From Eleginops maclovinus (lineage: Eukaryota > Chordata > Actinopteri > Perciformes > Eleginopidae): a stretch of DNA of 64,000 nucleotides. Shown piece by piece: positions 52,301 through 61,669 of this stretch. Under the pieces are notes generated by a model, which did no database searches, was not told where the DNA came from, and saw nothing but the letters and a program-made list of their open reading frames with translations. Each line of letters begins with the position of its first letter. Position 1 is the first letter of the stretch. Location of the stretch: positions 18,530,261-18,594,260 of the forward strand of contig NC_086360.1 in the NCBI RefSeq assembly GCF_036324505.1. Reading direction: 5' to 3'. Both the position numbers and the translations under genes were made by a program.

Positions 52301-55300
52301 TAGCGAGAGTGAACAGGAGAGACAGGCTAACTAGACAGGAACCCCTGAACAAGAACATGAGTTCAATGAGGGCTAAACTCCTGCTATTTGCGGGTCGTCC
52401 CGGGAGGCGGAGGCAGGTCGCTCCTCTGACTGCGGTGACAGGAGTGTTGCTCTGTGCAGACAGAGAGGAGGAGATGTAGCCCGGAGAGCGAGCGACAGCT
52501 GCAGCGGAAGGGAGGAGAGCTCCAAGATCTCCGCCATGCTGGAGCGCGTGCGTCCCCTTCCTCTGCTTATGCTGCTCAGGCTTCCTCCGCCTCAGGCCTC
52601 AGAGTGAACGCAGCAACCTCTTTGTACTGTGTCCAGATCAAACAGCTCAATTATTCATCGCATTGAAGAGCTGGGGATTTCCACAGCAAATTGTAAATAA
52701 ACAATCGAGACTCCTTCAGCGTGGCGGCGCTGCGGAGAGCGGAGCTTGGCACGGGGCGCTGATGGGTTTGCCAGCTTGAAATGCGATGCTTTGCCATCCT
52801 GTGCTGGGCTGAGTAAAAGCCACTTAAAAGCCACAACAGGCCGGAGTGGTGCTTGCCAGCAGGCATATTCAAAGCAGAGCTTCTGTTCACACGGCCACTC
52901 AGCAGGATGAGAACATTAAAATGGACAGCCGTGAATCCAGAACCAAAAGTTAAAACCGAGCAGAGTTGTGTGAATCGTCCATATTTTGGAAATTGATGGT
53001 CAATAATCTTTGATGTGTCAAAGCGATGGTGAGCTCTCAGGCCCATGTGTACGCCTTAGCGACTCTTACCGGTAATCCTCCGTCCTTTTGAAGCCCACTT
53101 TCAAGTTGGCGAGGCTCAGAGGTTGGAATAAATTGCACCTCGAAGCGACTCACACCCCCTCCTGATGCCTGCTGAGATCACAGGCGGCTGTTTTTGTATT
53201 AACATTAAAATTCATTCCACAGTCAGAGAGTCTTCTTTTGAGAGTATTTCCATCCATAATGCACTGACACATAAGGACAGGACTGTGGGCAATTTAGACA
53301 GCGGCAGTGCTTTGACTATTTATCTGGCATCCTCTCCGTGTACTTACATGCACTTTAGACAACCATACACACAGATATAAATACATCGGTAGGTTCTTTA
53401 AAGTCACAGATTAGATAGTTTGACACAGTGATTTATAAGCAGCTCCTTAACACTCCCTGATTGCTCAAATAAGTACAGTATTGTAACTGTGTGTGTGGTA
53501 TCACGCCACTATACTTTATTCATATTCAGCAAAAGAAAATTCTCTCCTCCATGCCTCCTTCAGGCTATCTATAACAACTTTATGGCCTTTGGAGAATAGC
53601 ACCTCTTAAATTTAACTGCTCTTTACAGTCAGTGGAAAAGATGTTTTAAATACAGTCAATAATGTGTACATTTTTAATGACCCTTATCATTTTGAAAGCT
53701 GCAGTGATCCCTCTCAAATGTTACGTTGCCTCAGGCAGCGAGAGCTTGTTAGAGTTGTGTACAAACGTTCACCGCAAATCAGCTTTTTTCAGGAGTGCAG
53801 AGCTGCAGAACACAGCTCACTGCAGGCTGTTGCATCATTATGGGATGCACAGATTCTTTGCATCAAGGCTCAGGTGTTGTCTTTTAATTGTTTTTGTATT
53901 GTTTTGTCAGCTGAAAAGAGGGTCCCTGTAGCTCTGTAGGAAAGTTTTTAAAAAAGTAAACTATTTCCCAAAAAGGCTTAGTAGTGCATAAGATAAAGAG
54001 TCAAGGATTTGATTTACAAAAGCCTGAAATATATTCTTGATCTGGAACAACTATAGTGTGTAAAGTGAAAAGTAGGATCGTGACAACAACTTGAAGCAAC
54101 TATTGTCACTACTGCTAGCTACTGAACGTAAGCAAAAATATAAATTAACTTCAAAGAACTATGTCTGCAACTACGAATAACTTTCCCTGTAGATTAATCT
54201 ATTTATCATAAGTCAAATACGGCCAGGTGAAAAGCCAGCGGTCAAGGTGATATCATCAATTTGCTTATTTGGTCCATCTAACACTCAAAGGAACCAGCTG
54301 ATCATTTTATAACCAGCAATGTTTGCTTTAATAGAGGCTAACATGAACATGTCCTATTTTCTTTCAGTAGACGGATTGATTGATTGACTAATTGATTAAT
54401 TAGTTTAATTGGCTGATCTGTCTGTCCCTCTATCCATCTATTGCCAGCGTTTTTCCAGATCCAAGTAATTGAATTGATTCAATCATAAAGTAATTACTGT
54501 AATATACTGCTGGGAAGTACTTAAAAATAATATTGATATAATAATAAAGAATTCTTGACCCTAACGTCCCCACTAGTTTTCCATCATACTTTTATGCTTT
54601 GACTGGTATCAATGGGAAAATGGTAATGGACCTAATGCTGTGTGTTATTAGAAGTGTCTGAGGGCGTTTTAAACTCAAATTGGTAGACGCTGGAACCTTG
54701 CATACAGAATTAAAACAGGAATGATTATTTTATCAAGTAGGATCGAGGATAAAAACTACACAGACAATACTTATTTCTTATTGGCTCCTGCTGTCTCCCC
54801 TTTTTGAGCCACTAAAGCTGTTAGGGCAGATGAATTTGAACCTTGTGTGTTTAATGTCCCTTTATCAAGTTTGTGTAAAGCGCCTCAACCAGCGAGCGCA
54901 TTCTGTTTTGATTCATAGCTGCAGCTTGATGTCAACCACTTTGGCTTGTTCTCTGTCAAGACGGAGCGTATCAGCCGACTTTATAATGTGGGAAACCTGC
55001 GCCATCCGGTCAGCCTTTTAATATGTCCAGTAAAGTATCCCCCTCCTTCCTTCTCCTGGCCAACGCTGCCATTTGTTCTCCTGATAAACCTGTCATTGCT
55101 GAGGCTGATATCTGACCTCTACAGTGACTGCTAGCATAAATTAGCCTCGTCCTAATATTGCAATTCCTTTTGCTTCACTCAGAATCAAGGTTTTTGACAT
55201 TTCTCTTAGAATAATAGGCTATTGTACACACGGACACTTTTTAAATCAAACTGTACAGCGATAAAAATGTCAAGGCTGAGTATCTCTCTTCTTTTTTTTT

Positions 55301-58075
55301 TATCATTGCATACTTTAGTTGGCTTTTCCTTGAAGCATAGAGAGTCATCAGTGTCAGAATTGGCATGCATATCAATATGTTTCAGATAGTGCTGTCTTTT
55401 ACCTGTGACACTCTGCTGGAGGATTGTATCAGCTTTCATTGCTTGCTGGTTAACCAAGACTTCCCACTGAACACGACTGTTGCGGAGAAAGAGACACCGC
55501 GACTGTCAGTGTGCGCCTGACACATCTCAGAAGTGTTGAAGAACAATCACTCCCCCTTCAATCTTACTCATTACTTTATTCTGTTCAGAAAAAGTTGTAG
55601 AAAAAGTAGCGTACATCAAGCGAACGGATGTGACGCGGTGCCAAGAATGATCGAATGATCAGCTGAGATCTGATGGGTGATGTTCAGTGATTTGCCACCA
55701 AATTCAGAGAGATCCTCTTTTCAACACCTGACACAGAGCTTAAAGGAGGATAATGATGGGTGAGAAAGCGGCTCCCACAAAGCAGCACTGTCGGCACATA
55801 GAGGAAGGTGTGGAGATGTTGTCACGGGAAAGGCTGGATGTGTGTCAAAACAAGAGCTCCCAGCTTTCTGTATCGCTGCGCCGATATTACTCTCATCCTC
55901 ATCTTACCTCTGCGCTGACTACCGCTCGTCTGTCCCCGCTGACTCTCCCACTTCCTCTTCCCCTTTTTTTTTTGTAACAGAGACAACTCTTTTCCTTATC
56001 CCGCATGGAACAACTTAAAGAACAAAAAATCTGTTGAACTGTAATTCATGTTGTCAAGTAATCCTTGGTGTCAAGGTTTGCTTTGCAGAGCTAATATGAT
56101 TTTAACTGCGGCAGATTTCATGGGAACATAAGACTCTTGATCTGCGTCGTAATTGTGTAAATCTTTCAGGCCGTGTTCCCAGTTTTACTATAATTTGATG
56201 AGGAACTACTCTATAATTGAATATTCAAATTAGGAATATGTGTCAATATGGCTCTCCTTGCCTGAAATGAGGATTAATTGTTGTCAAAACTCCAGTGGCC
56301 GACATAATACGAGCCCCGACACTGCTGTTGATTAGCAAATGCACTTGCCATGTTTTTGTTTTAAGAATTAGATGTCTAATTGATTTGCCATATGTTACCC
56401 TCTCCAATGCACCTAAAATTGTATTTAGAAATCAGCAATTTGGATTGAGACAGTTTTGTGTTTCAAACAGATGGGAAAAGAAACCCTAGAGGTTGCCTGT
56501 AGAAATTCATTTCATGAACACAATTCCCCGGTTTTACATCAAGTCTTTGGGGCTTTAAGTACCACTTTTTTTCCCCCGGATGCATAGATAAATCGCTAGA
56601 CGTATACTTCCTCTGTTCTCTTTGTTTATTCTGGGTACTAATTTAACAAAACAGACCAAAAGGACATTTAACCCCCCCCCACACACACACACACACTGTG
56701 TCAGTCAATGGGATGTCTCTGTACTTTGAAAGATGCGTACCTTTCTTCCTGAGCAGTGGAATCAACCTTTTGAAAGGTAAAAGAAGTCTGCGTTGAATAT
56801 GGCAATCGTTCCCACAAGATTGATGCCAACCTTTTAAAAATTCACCATTGGCCTGGATTTAACATGGCCAAATGCTGATGTAAATGAGGAGGGGAAAAGT
56901 CGACCCTTTCATTGCAAATAAATCTGAGTTGCAGGCTTCAGCTCATAAATACCACTGCCTGTCAGAAGTCTTGTTTTATTGCTCTTGATGGAAATTATTG
57001 CATTTATTTATCTCATGCGAAGAGATAAGGCCACACAACTCATGCATGGCACTCGTGGAATATGCAGATCTGTCTTTAGTTTTACATTTCAAGAATTTTG
57101 CACCCCCCTGTAAGAGTTATTATGTTTTCCATAAACCGACCAAATACAGAACATGATACAGTACACAAAACACGGCTCATTATTCCTAACTCCACACCTG
57201 CTCACTCCCAAAATCTGTTGTGTCTTCTCATAATTCAACACCGTCTTATTCTTGTTCTCTGTCTTCAACAACAATCCCTTACGCCTGCATGTCCTCCAAT
57301 CAAAGCAATTCCCTTTTTAATGATATTGCCAACTACTTTGCATTATCATTATAAGATCATTTGTTTTCTAATGCCATCCCGGAGCTCATTTTTACCTCCA
57401 GAGCATGTCATGTTATGCAGCTCTCTCCAAGCTGTGAATAATTTTTTTTTTTCCTGCTTGCTGTGGATTTATCGATCCGTAGGGGTGAGTCACAGGGTGT
57501 AATTCATGATAGCTTGATTGATGAGGATTTCAATCTTATATGGTTTGTTAACTTCAACTGCCCACAAAGTGCATTCTGTGCTGTTTTCTGTAATACAAGG
57601 CCATGAAACGTAAAGAAAAAAACACACTTCCCTTGAATAATGGAATCTCTCAGTTCCTCCAGAATTTACAAGATCCTGCTCAAATCCCCCCGCTAAAGGT
57701 CTGTTCAAGCCCTTGGGCAGCTGAGGCACGCTTTAACTTTTACCATATTTCTCTTCTTTAGATTCATCCTGGTATTTCAGTGCTCTGTTTTGATTTTAGA
57801 TATAAAAAAAAGCCTTTGTGTAAGGAGGGAGTTCAAGGCTTCCATACTGAGTACAGCCTCTTGCATTATATTTTATTGCATGGGCAGTATGTCTGGGAAC
57901 TTAATAATGCTCATTAAATTGAAAGTTTACATACATTGTGTATGTTTTAACAAAATGGCTGGTAAAATAACGCTGATCTGTTTATTGAAACAGTGTTGTT
58001 TTCTTTCTGGCAACAGGAACACCCCGAACCGGCCTGAGTATGAGCACCAGAGCAGTGGGAACTACACCATGACTG
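40252..58075 (+). CDS. mvb12b: mvb12b, 5' part of gene (multivesicular body subunit 12B, ESCRT-I), incomplete at 3' end
   Basis: This is the 5' portion of the gene for MVB12B. In the family, this protein is the fourth subunit of ESCRT-I, which sorts ubiquitinated membrane cargo into multivesicular endosomes. Its MABP domain binds acidic membranes and its C-terminal UMA segment binds the ESCRT-I core. Six exons with consensus splice sites and phases 0,0,1,2,2,1 read through without a stop, giving about 193 residues from the ATG at 42084. Diagnostic blocks are [29 protein letters not shown] and [11 protein letters not shown], which match vertebrate MVB12B far better than MVB12A. Human MVB12B has about 319 residues. 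The UMA exons were not found and should lie past 64000. Introns measure about 1.76, 6.67, 1.75, 0.98, 0.12 and 5.9 kb. The a/b teleost paralogue cannot be decided. The gene assignment is secure; the first exon is not. Confidence 0.9.
40314..42076 (+). other. mvb12b: mvb12b intron 1 (candidate)
   Basis: A 1763-bp interval between the candidate exon 1 donor and the exon 2 acceptor. It is AT-rich, with a possible retrotransposon tail relic near its 3' end. No ORF of note. Confidence 0.45.
41990..42030 (+). repeat. Possible 3' tail relic of a fish non-LTR element
   Basis: GTGGGACGAATAAAGGTATT followed by CTGATTCTGG resembles the 3' tails of fish L2/Rex-like retrotransposons, which end in AATAAAG plus short ATTCTG-type repeats. 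It lies 45 bp upstream of mvb12b exon 2. No reverse transcriptase remnant is visible nearby. Confidence 0.35.
42077..42176 (+). CDS. mvb12b: mvb12b exon 2 (start of MABP domain)
   Basis: The acceptor is a pyrimidine-rich tract ending AAACACAG at 42076, and the donor is TATGTT|GTGAGT at 42177. The ATG at 42084 begins [20 protein letters not shown], followed by the conserved NKAPDGYYV block. This resembles the human stretch that starts MPEV and contains GVGVVASRNRAPTGYDVV. From the ATG it encodes 31 codons and ends in phase 0. This ATG is the safest start because homology begins around it, and a methionine is present at the matching human position (inside a longer human N-terminus). Confidence 0.85.
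42880..43170. promoter_or_regulatory. Candidate conserved element in mvb12b intron 2
   Basis: A GC-moderate, low-repeat block upstream of the Tc1 insertion, including CAGCTGATGTGCAAATACTG and GCTGTTAATGACACTGG. It could act on mvb12b or a neighbour. Texture-based call only. Confidence 0.25.
43397..43604 (+). repeat. Left terminal inverted repeat of Tc1 element
   Basis: This segment begins CAGTGGGGCAAAAAAGTATT and ends at GGTCAATAACAAA. It pairs with 44793-45000 with scattered mismatches and small indels. In related fish elements the outer end and an inner part of such long repeats hold transposase binding sites; the exact sites were not mapped here. Confidence 0.9.
43763..44784 (+). pseudogene. 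Tc1-like transposase, disabled by one frameshift
   Basis: The gene would encode a cut-and-paste DD34E transposase of about 340 residues. The first frame (43763-44158) begins [20 protein letters not shown] and carries the N-terminal helix-turn-helix ([19 protein letters not shown]) and the second DNA-binding helix region ([20 protein letters not shown]). A one-base loss near 44095-44102 (in GGGACTTAATCC) shifts the frame and leads to a stop at 44156-44158. The other frame is open from there to TGA 44782-44784. It carries the catalytic core: first Asp in IWSDETK, the Gly-rich [10 protein letters not shown], second Asp in [10 protein letters not shown], and Glu in [11 protein letters not shown]. 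All three catalytic acids are present, so the frameshift is the visible lesion. Confidence 0.93.
44793..45000 (-). repeat. Right terminal inverted repeat of Tc1 element
   Basis: This is the reverse-complement partner of 43397-43604, ending TGCCCCACTG before the TA duplication at 45001-45002. It starts 8 bp after the transposase stop codon, so the gene abuts the repeat. Confidence 0.9.
45272..45351. repeat. Nested perfect palindrome (hairpin-forming)
   Basis: Two perfect 24-bp inverted arms (45272-45295 and 45328-45351, starting TGTCAACAGATTTTAAGGCA) enclose a separate perfect 20-bp palindrome, TATTGGGCTATAGCCCAATA, at 45301-45320. Spacers of 5 and 7 bases lie between them. On one strand this folds into an 80-nt hairpin with a single asymmetric internal loop. 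It lies 270 bp downstream of the Tc1 element in intron 2. It is not the Tc1 terminal repeat. Confidence 0.85.
46073..46083 (+). repeat. C11 homopolymer in intron 2
   Basis: Run of 11 cytosines. Confidence 0.8.
46815..46852. repeat. Fragment of the same AGCTAAGCTAA repeat family
   Basis: CAGCGTCCAGTCTTTAGCTA then AGCTAAGCTAATA matches the complementary end of the family seen at 4703-4910. Only this terminal fragment is recognisable, inside mvb12b intron 2. Confidence 0.4.
48845..48940 (+). CDS. mvb12b: mvb12b exon 3 (MABP domain core)
   Basis: A long T-rich tract ends CACGTAG at 48844, and the donor is AAAACT|GTAAGT at 48941. The exon is exactly 32 codons, phase 0 at both ends. It encodes [20 protein letters not shown] followed by [12 protein letters not shown]. 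This is the most strongly conserved part of MVB12B and the best evidence that the gene is mvb12b rather than mvb12a. The 6.67-kb intron before it carries the Tc1 element. Confidence 0.95.
48941..50694 (+). other. mvb12b: mvb12b intron 3
   Basis: A 1754-bp intron. Bases 50160-50400 are slightly GC-richer and unique-looking (GTCGGGCAACAGTAGCAG, TCACGCCTGGCTCGCC), a weak candidate element. Nothing else is seen. Confidence 0.85.
50695..50785 (+). CDS. mvb12b: mvb12b exon 4 (MABP domain)
   Basis: The acceptor is TGTTTTAG at 50694 and the donor is GACACAA|GTAAGT at 50786. Thirty codons plus one base encode [20 protein letters not shown] and [10 protein letters not shown], matching the human [18 protein letters not shown] block. 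The exon 3/4 join (FTRKT-GADVVV) is about six residues shorter than the human loop containing SFSKENSHLGN. The MABP loop is therefore shorter here unless a small exon is skipped. Confidence 0.93.
50786..51768 (+). other. mvb12b: mvb12b intron 4
   Basis: A 983-bp AT-rich intron with no feature beyond short TTTAT repeats near 51035-51055. Confidence 0.85.
51769..51898 (+). CDS. mvb12b: mvb12b exon 5 (MABP domain)
   Basis: The acceptor CTCATCAG at 51768 is the only nearby AG that keeps the frame; AG at 51769-51770 would shift it. The donor is ATAGG|GTGAGC at 51899. The encoded segment is [20 protein letters not shown] then [20 protein letters not shown] and TSIG, aligning with human FRKKRLCIKFIPRDSTEAAICDIR-type sequence. 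It starts in phase 1 and ends in phase 2. The intron after it is only 117 bp. Confidence 0.95.
52016..52126 (+). CDS. mvb12b: mvb12b exon 6 (end of MABP domain and linker)
   Basis: The acceptor is TCTTTACACAG at 52015, with donor GTAAG|GTAACA at 52127. It encodes [20 protein letters not shown] then [16 protein letters not shown] and the first two bases of an Arg codon. The WYRMG motif closes the MABP fold; the Ser/Gln/Pro-rich tail starts the disordered linker. A competing donor at 52122 (ACACA|GTAAGG) would remove five bases and break the frame into exon 7, so 52127 is preferred. Confidence 0.92.
52380..52760. promoter_or_regulatory. CpG-rich patch in mvb12b intron 6, candidate internal promoter
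   Basis: About 380 bp dense in CpG (for example GTCGTCCCGGGAGGCGGAGG, GGAGAGCGAGCGACAG, GAGCGCGTGCGTCC, GTGGCGGCGCTGCGGAGAGC), unlike the AT-rich DNA around it. It starts about 250 bp after exon 6. It may be an alternative promoter, a non-coding RNA start or an enhancer. A small ATG frame with a good Kozak context (52536-52607, 23 codons) lies inside but is not claimed as a gene. Confidence 0.4.
56672..56696 (+). repeat. C9 plus (AC)8 compound microsatellite in intron 6
   Basis: Nine C bases (56672-56680) followed by eight AC units (56681-56696). Confidence 0.85.
58017..58075 (+). CDS. mvb12b: mvb12b exon 7 (linker)
   Basis: The acceptor is TTTCTGGCAACAG at 58016 and the donor is ATGACTG|GTAAAT at 58076. 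The exon completes the split Arg codon and encodes [19 protein letters not shown], ending in phase 1. This matches the human NSTRTDYEYQHSNLYAIS segment just before the MDGVPF block that starts the UMA-containing C-terminus. I could not find an exon encoding MDGVPF-like sequence between here and 64000. Confidence 0.9.
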
Positions 58076-58362
58076 GTAAATACTTCACACTCTTAATGTA
58101 TTTAGACAGTGTTTAGAGAATTGTATATTTAGGTATATTGAAGTTTAAAAATGAAAACACGTTCCAGGGTAACAAAAGCTCTCTCTATTTAATAACATTA
58201 AAAAGTCCAAATGAAAATGATTGCTTAAAAACTAGCAGATGTCACTTTGTGTCTGTTCATTTGACCACAAATAGGTTGAGATCTTTAGTTCAACTTTAAA
58301 AACATTGGTTGTTAAAATGCTGACTTTTGGCCACTGGGCTGAAAACAAATGCTTTGTTTTTG

Positions 58363-58375
58363 AAAAAAAAAAAAA
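58363..58375 (+). repeat. A13 homopolymer in intron 7
   Basis: Run of 13 adenines. Confidence 0.75.
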
Positions 58376-59576
58376 GATTCAACTCTTGTGCTTTCATTGT
58401 ACACTGAATGGCATCTCCACGTGAACATAAAGGCTGCTCCTCTGGCGCTTTATCTACAAACGCTTTATGTCTAGATCTCCTCACTGATGGATACTGTACA
58501 GAGCTTTGCTTATCTGAACGAACGTGACTTCCCAAAGCAGCTCGGCATTACACTCAAGAGAACATTTAACAGATGTCAAAGATGATCCATCACATGCCAT
58601 ACTTACATATGTACCGTGCATTGCACTGGACGAATTTCCTTCTCTTTGTCAAGGAGAGAAACTCAACTAAAGCACAATGCTGCAGGACTAAGAGAGAGGA
58701 GAGACTAATTTGTTAGGAAGCAGAGATTTAGCCCCGGCCGCTCAGAGCCACAGAGTCAGAGCCGGCTGAGATGCTCTCGCCTTAAAAGAGCGTGTGATCT
58801 ACATGAGGTGAACGAGGCAGGCAGCTTTTTATCCAGCTGGAGAGAGACACCATGTGGTGAAGATTCCTCCTGCTGCTCAGGCAGAGGCACACCCAGGCTA
58901 TGGCCATGTTACACCCTGCCTTATTAACAAAAGCCTAGGTGTTAAACAATAGCTGAAGTGCACATAATTGAACTGCTAAATAAATGTTGTTTTTTTATAT
59001 ATATATAAAAATACATAAGAATTTCAAATGATCTCTAAACATTTTTTTTTTTTCTTTCTGCTCTTTAATGTTGTATGCGGCCATGCGAAAAGTGCGTTAA
59101 AAAATGATTAATACATCATTTTGTTGCTGTGACAGTCATAGTATAAGTTAGTCAAGACAAGTGTGCAAAGTGTGGCCCTGAAGGAGCACACATTACCACA
59201 CAGCTGAGTGCTTTGTGGCATCGGGTGTGCGATCCATCCACAGGGACGGGGTTTGAGTGACAGTGGGGAACATGCACATACTGTACAGTGTGTTGCCAGC
59301 AGTCATCATTTACTTCCAGAAAACTGTCCTTTGCAGCTGCTTCCTTTACCTTCATGTGTCCCTGCATGATTTAAAAGAAGAGAGGATAATGGAGTTAGCC
59401 TGAGATGGTTCTTGGCTTGAATTTTTTAAGACGCTGTACTCGTCAGCCTCACAGCATCACACTGCGAATGTGAGAGAACACAACTTCCCTTCATTAACAA
59501 TGTGATAGCCTGCGGACCAAGTGTGAGGTCGTACCCGACAGCCTATGTGTGTTAATTGTTAGAGCTGGTAGCTGTA

Positions 59577-59603
59577 GTGTGTGTGTGTGTGTGTGTGTGT
59601 GTG
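59577..59603 (+). repeat. (GT)13 microsatellite in intron 7
   Basis: About 13 GT units, followed by a G-rich tract to about 59645 (GGGGTTGGGGGGGTGCG and GTGTCTGTGTGTGC). Confidence 0.9.
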
Positions 59604-60359
59604 GATGGGGTTGGGGGGGTGCGTGGGTGTCTGTGTGTGCACGCGTGTGGGCTGACAGCTGGCCAGGTTCGAGTTGGTCTAAAACCATGTGCGCTCTGTC
59701 AGGGTTGTACAGGCGCCTTCTTTAGGATTGATGAATTGCCTGCTTTCTTGATTAAACCCTCCGTCACTTCCCAACAAAACAAAAACCCCAACAGAAAAAA
59801 AAGAGAGTTGAGGGGAGGAGAGGTAACATGTCTGGGAAATCTGTCATCCGCAGTCACATCATGTACAGATGTGATGTGCAGGCGCTTTGACATTTATTAC
59901 CAGAATATTAAAAACTAATTCACATTTATTTTGCAGCCCTTTTTCACTTGACAGTTCAAGCTCATTTGAAAAGTTATCAACTTTTCAGAGCCGCTCCAAC
60001 CTTTTGCTTTTCCCCACCACGTTGCTTTGATCCATGCCAAGTCCCTCTGCCAATTAGGTCTGTTATTTATACATTGGCAGAAAAACAGGATAGTTTAAAG
60101 GTAATTAAACGTGCGTCATGGAATGTGTCTGAAAGGCATATGTTTGATAAAAATAAATGTGATAGTGTTGAACAAATTCTGAACCTCTAAAATAAACCTA
60201 TGTGACGCGCTGCTTTGCAGTCTCACGCCATTACCTGCAAAACAACATATAGTATTCAGCAGACATCCACCTGATAAGAAGGTAAACGTAATAAAAAGTA
60301 ATACATTTACATATCTATTGCATTAATCAAAAATAAATCCTGACATTGGCCCTGATCTA

Positions 60360-60700
60360 ACGTAATATGGAGAGCAATTATTTCCATATCCATTAGAGGA
60401 ACTTCAATTAACAGACACTAGACAGTTCATCCTTCAGAGGGAAGGAGGCGGAGGAAAAAAATAGCAGGCTCAAAATTAACTTGGGTTTGCAAAATATCTT
60501 GGCAGGATGACAGTGATTTTTTGATTTTCAGGAAACAATATTAGAATTCTTATTAAACTATGTGCATCTGCTTTTAATTTGCTGCAAATAATTGGAAAAT
60601 GCAATGGAGCTTTCCAATTAAAGCTCCACTTTATGCTGTTTAATAATACCCTCATAATATTATAGCTTATGAAATGACAGGTGAGTTGGTGTATGAATAA
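60360..60700. promoter_or_regulatory. Candidate conserved element in mvb12b intron 7
   Basis: A low-repeat AT-rich segment with GAGCAATTATTTCC, TTCAATTAACAG, CTTTTAATTTGCTGCAAATA and the inverted repeat at 60606-60627. Possible enhancer of a neighbour; not tested. Confidence 0.3.
60606..60627. repeat. Short inverted repeat GGAGCTTT-N6-AAAGCTCC
   Basis: Eight-base perfect arms (60606-60613 and 60620-60627) around CCAATT, inside an AT-rich, low-repeat segment of mvb12b intron 7. Confidence 0.4.
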
Positions 60701-61349
60701 AACATAAAGCCCTGTAATAAGAGACAGGAAAAAACGGGACAGTTGTTGGGGGGCTTTTAAATGCTCGACATAATTTGCATATATTAATCTCCTCTTTTCA
60801 GCCTTATCAAGTATTCCACTGTATTTGAAGTTAAAATAGTCGTGACAGGCAGGGGTACGCTTAGTTTTTCCAAGGATTTATTACTTGTATAAATCTGGAT
60901 CTTTAATAAGCCAATATGACTGATCCTCTGAGTTCTGTGGAATTTGGTTAATTGTTCCAGATGGTGCTCACTGATTATGCAAAATTACTTTCTTTCTCCT
61001 CTTTTTCCCCCCAACTACACCAGTTCTTGATTGACTAACATGGAGAAAAAAGATTATTTTTGGCGACGCACTTTCATTAAGAGGGTTCTCATCAGGTTTC
61101 AAACAAAAGTTCCATCTTATCTCCCTGTGTAGTTCTGGGCGAGGCTGTGCAGAGGGAGGCGATCCGCCGGCTCTTATCTCACACCGTGATGGATCTCAAC
61201 TGCTTCTGCACCGCTGGGGTTATATTTTAGAATAACACAATTCTTTAGGCTGAGGGATTAAAAAACACGACCTCTGAATAGTGACACAAAAGTTATTATT
61301 AGTGTACGCCGTTCTCTTCTTTCTCCTTTCTCCTCTCTTTTTCTCCCAG

Positions 61350-61453
61350 AGATTGATGAATTTACTAAGCAGCGGGGTTGGTCCTGCTCTCGCAGCTCAG
61401 GCTCCATCCACAACTCACTAACATTCTGTTTTGCATCAGCTAAACCGAGCTGA
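61350..61453 (+). CDS. Candidate alternative terminal exon of mvb12b
   Basis: A very strong acceptor (about 35 bases of pyrimidine ending TTTTCTCCCAG at 61349) is followed by an open frame in exactly the phase needed after exon 7. It would add EIDEFTKQRGWSCSRSSGSI then HNSLTFCFASAKPS and stop at TGA 61451-61453. If spliced, the product would lack the UMA segment and could not bind ESCRT-I in the usual way. I recognise no homologue of this tail. The frame match has about a one in three chance of arising at random, so this is a hypothesis. Confidence 0.22.
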
Positions 61454-61656
61454 ATGAATCATTTATGGAAGTGTTATGGGGGAGTATCGGCAGATTTACT
61501 GCCGAGCTTTTACTTTAGATGGAATGGGATTTCTATGAAACCGATCTTGATGTCTGAAGTAATGCCAAAGCTTACATCAAGACATGAAAGGAACGCTCTT
61601 AAAACCCACGTTTTGCTTCTTAATTCCCCTGGTCAGCAAAAGGCGAAACACAGAGA

Positions 61657-61669
61657 GGGGGGGGGGGGG
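61657..61669 (+). repeat. G13 homopolymer in intron 7
   Basis: Run of 13 guanines after GAGA. Confidence 0.8.

Larger units (their letters stand above)
52127..58016 (+). other. mvb12b: mvb12b intron 6
   Basis: A 5.9-kb intron holding the CpG-rich patch near its 5' end and the C9/(AC)8 repeat. Human MVB12B has a short segment containing HISLTLPATF at this position in the protein. I searched by eye for a matching small exon and did not find one. Confidence 0.8.

Noticed and set aside
52536..52607. 23-codon ATG frame with good Kozak context and a leucine-rich, signal-peptide-like look
   Set aside because: Too short and without a following exon in frame; mentioned only as part of the CpG patch.
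55925..55980. CTGACTCTCCCACTTCCTCT read as a possible LTLP-type micro-exon of mvb12b
   Set aside because: It is a polypyrimidine tract leading into a T run and TAACAG; no acceptor before it and no good donor after it.
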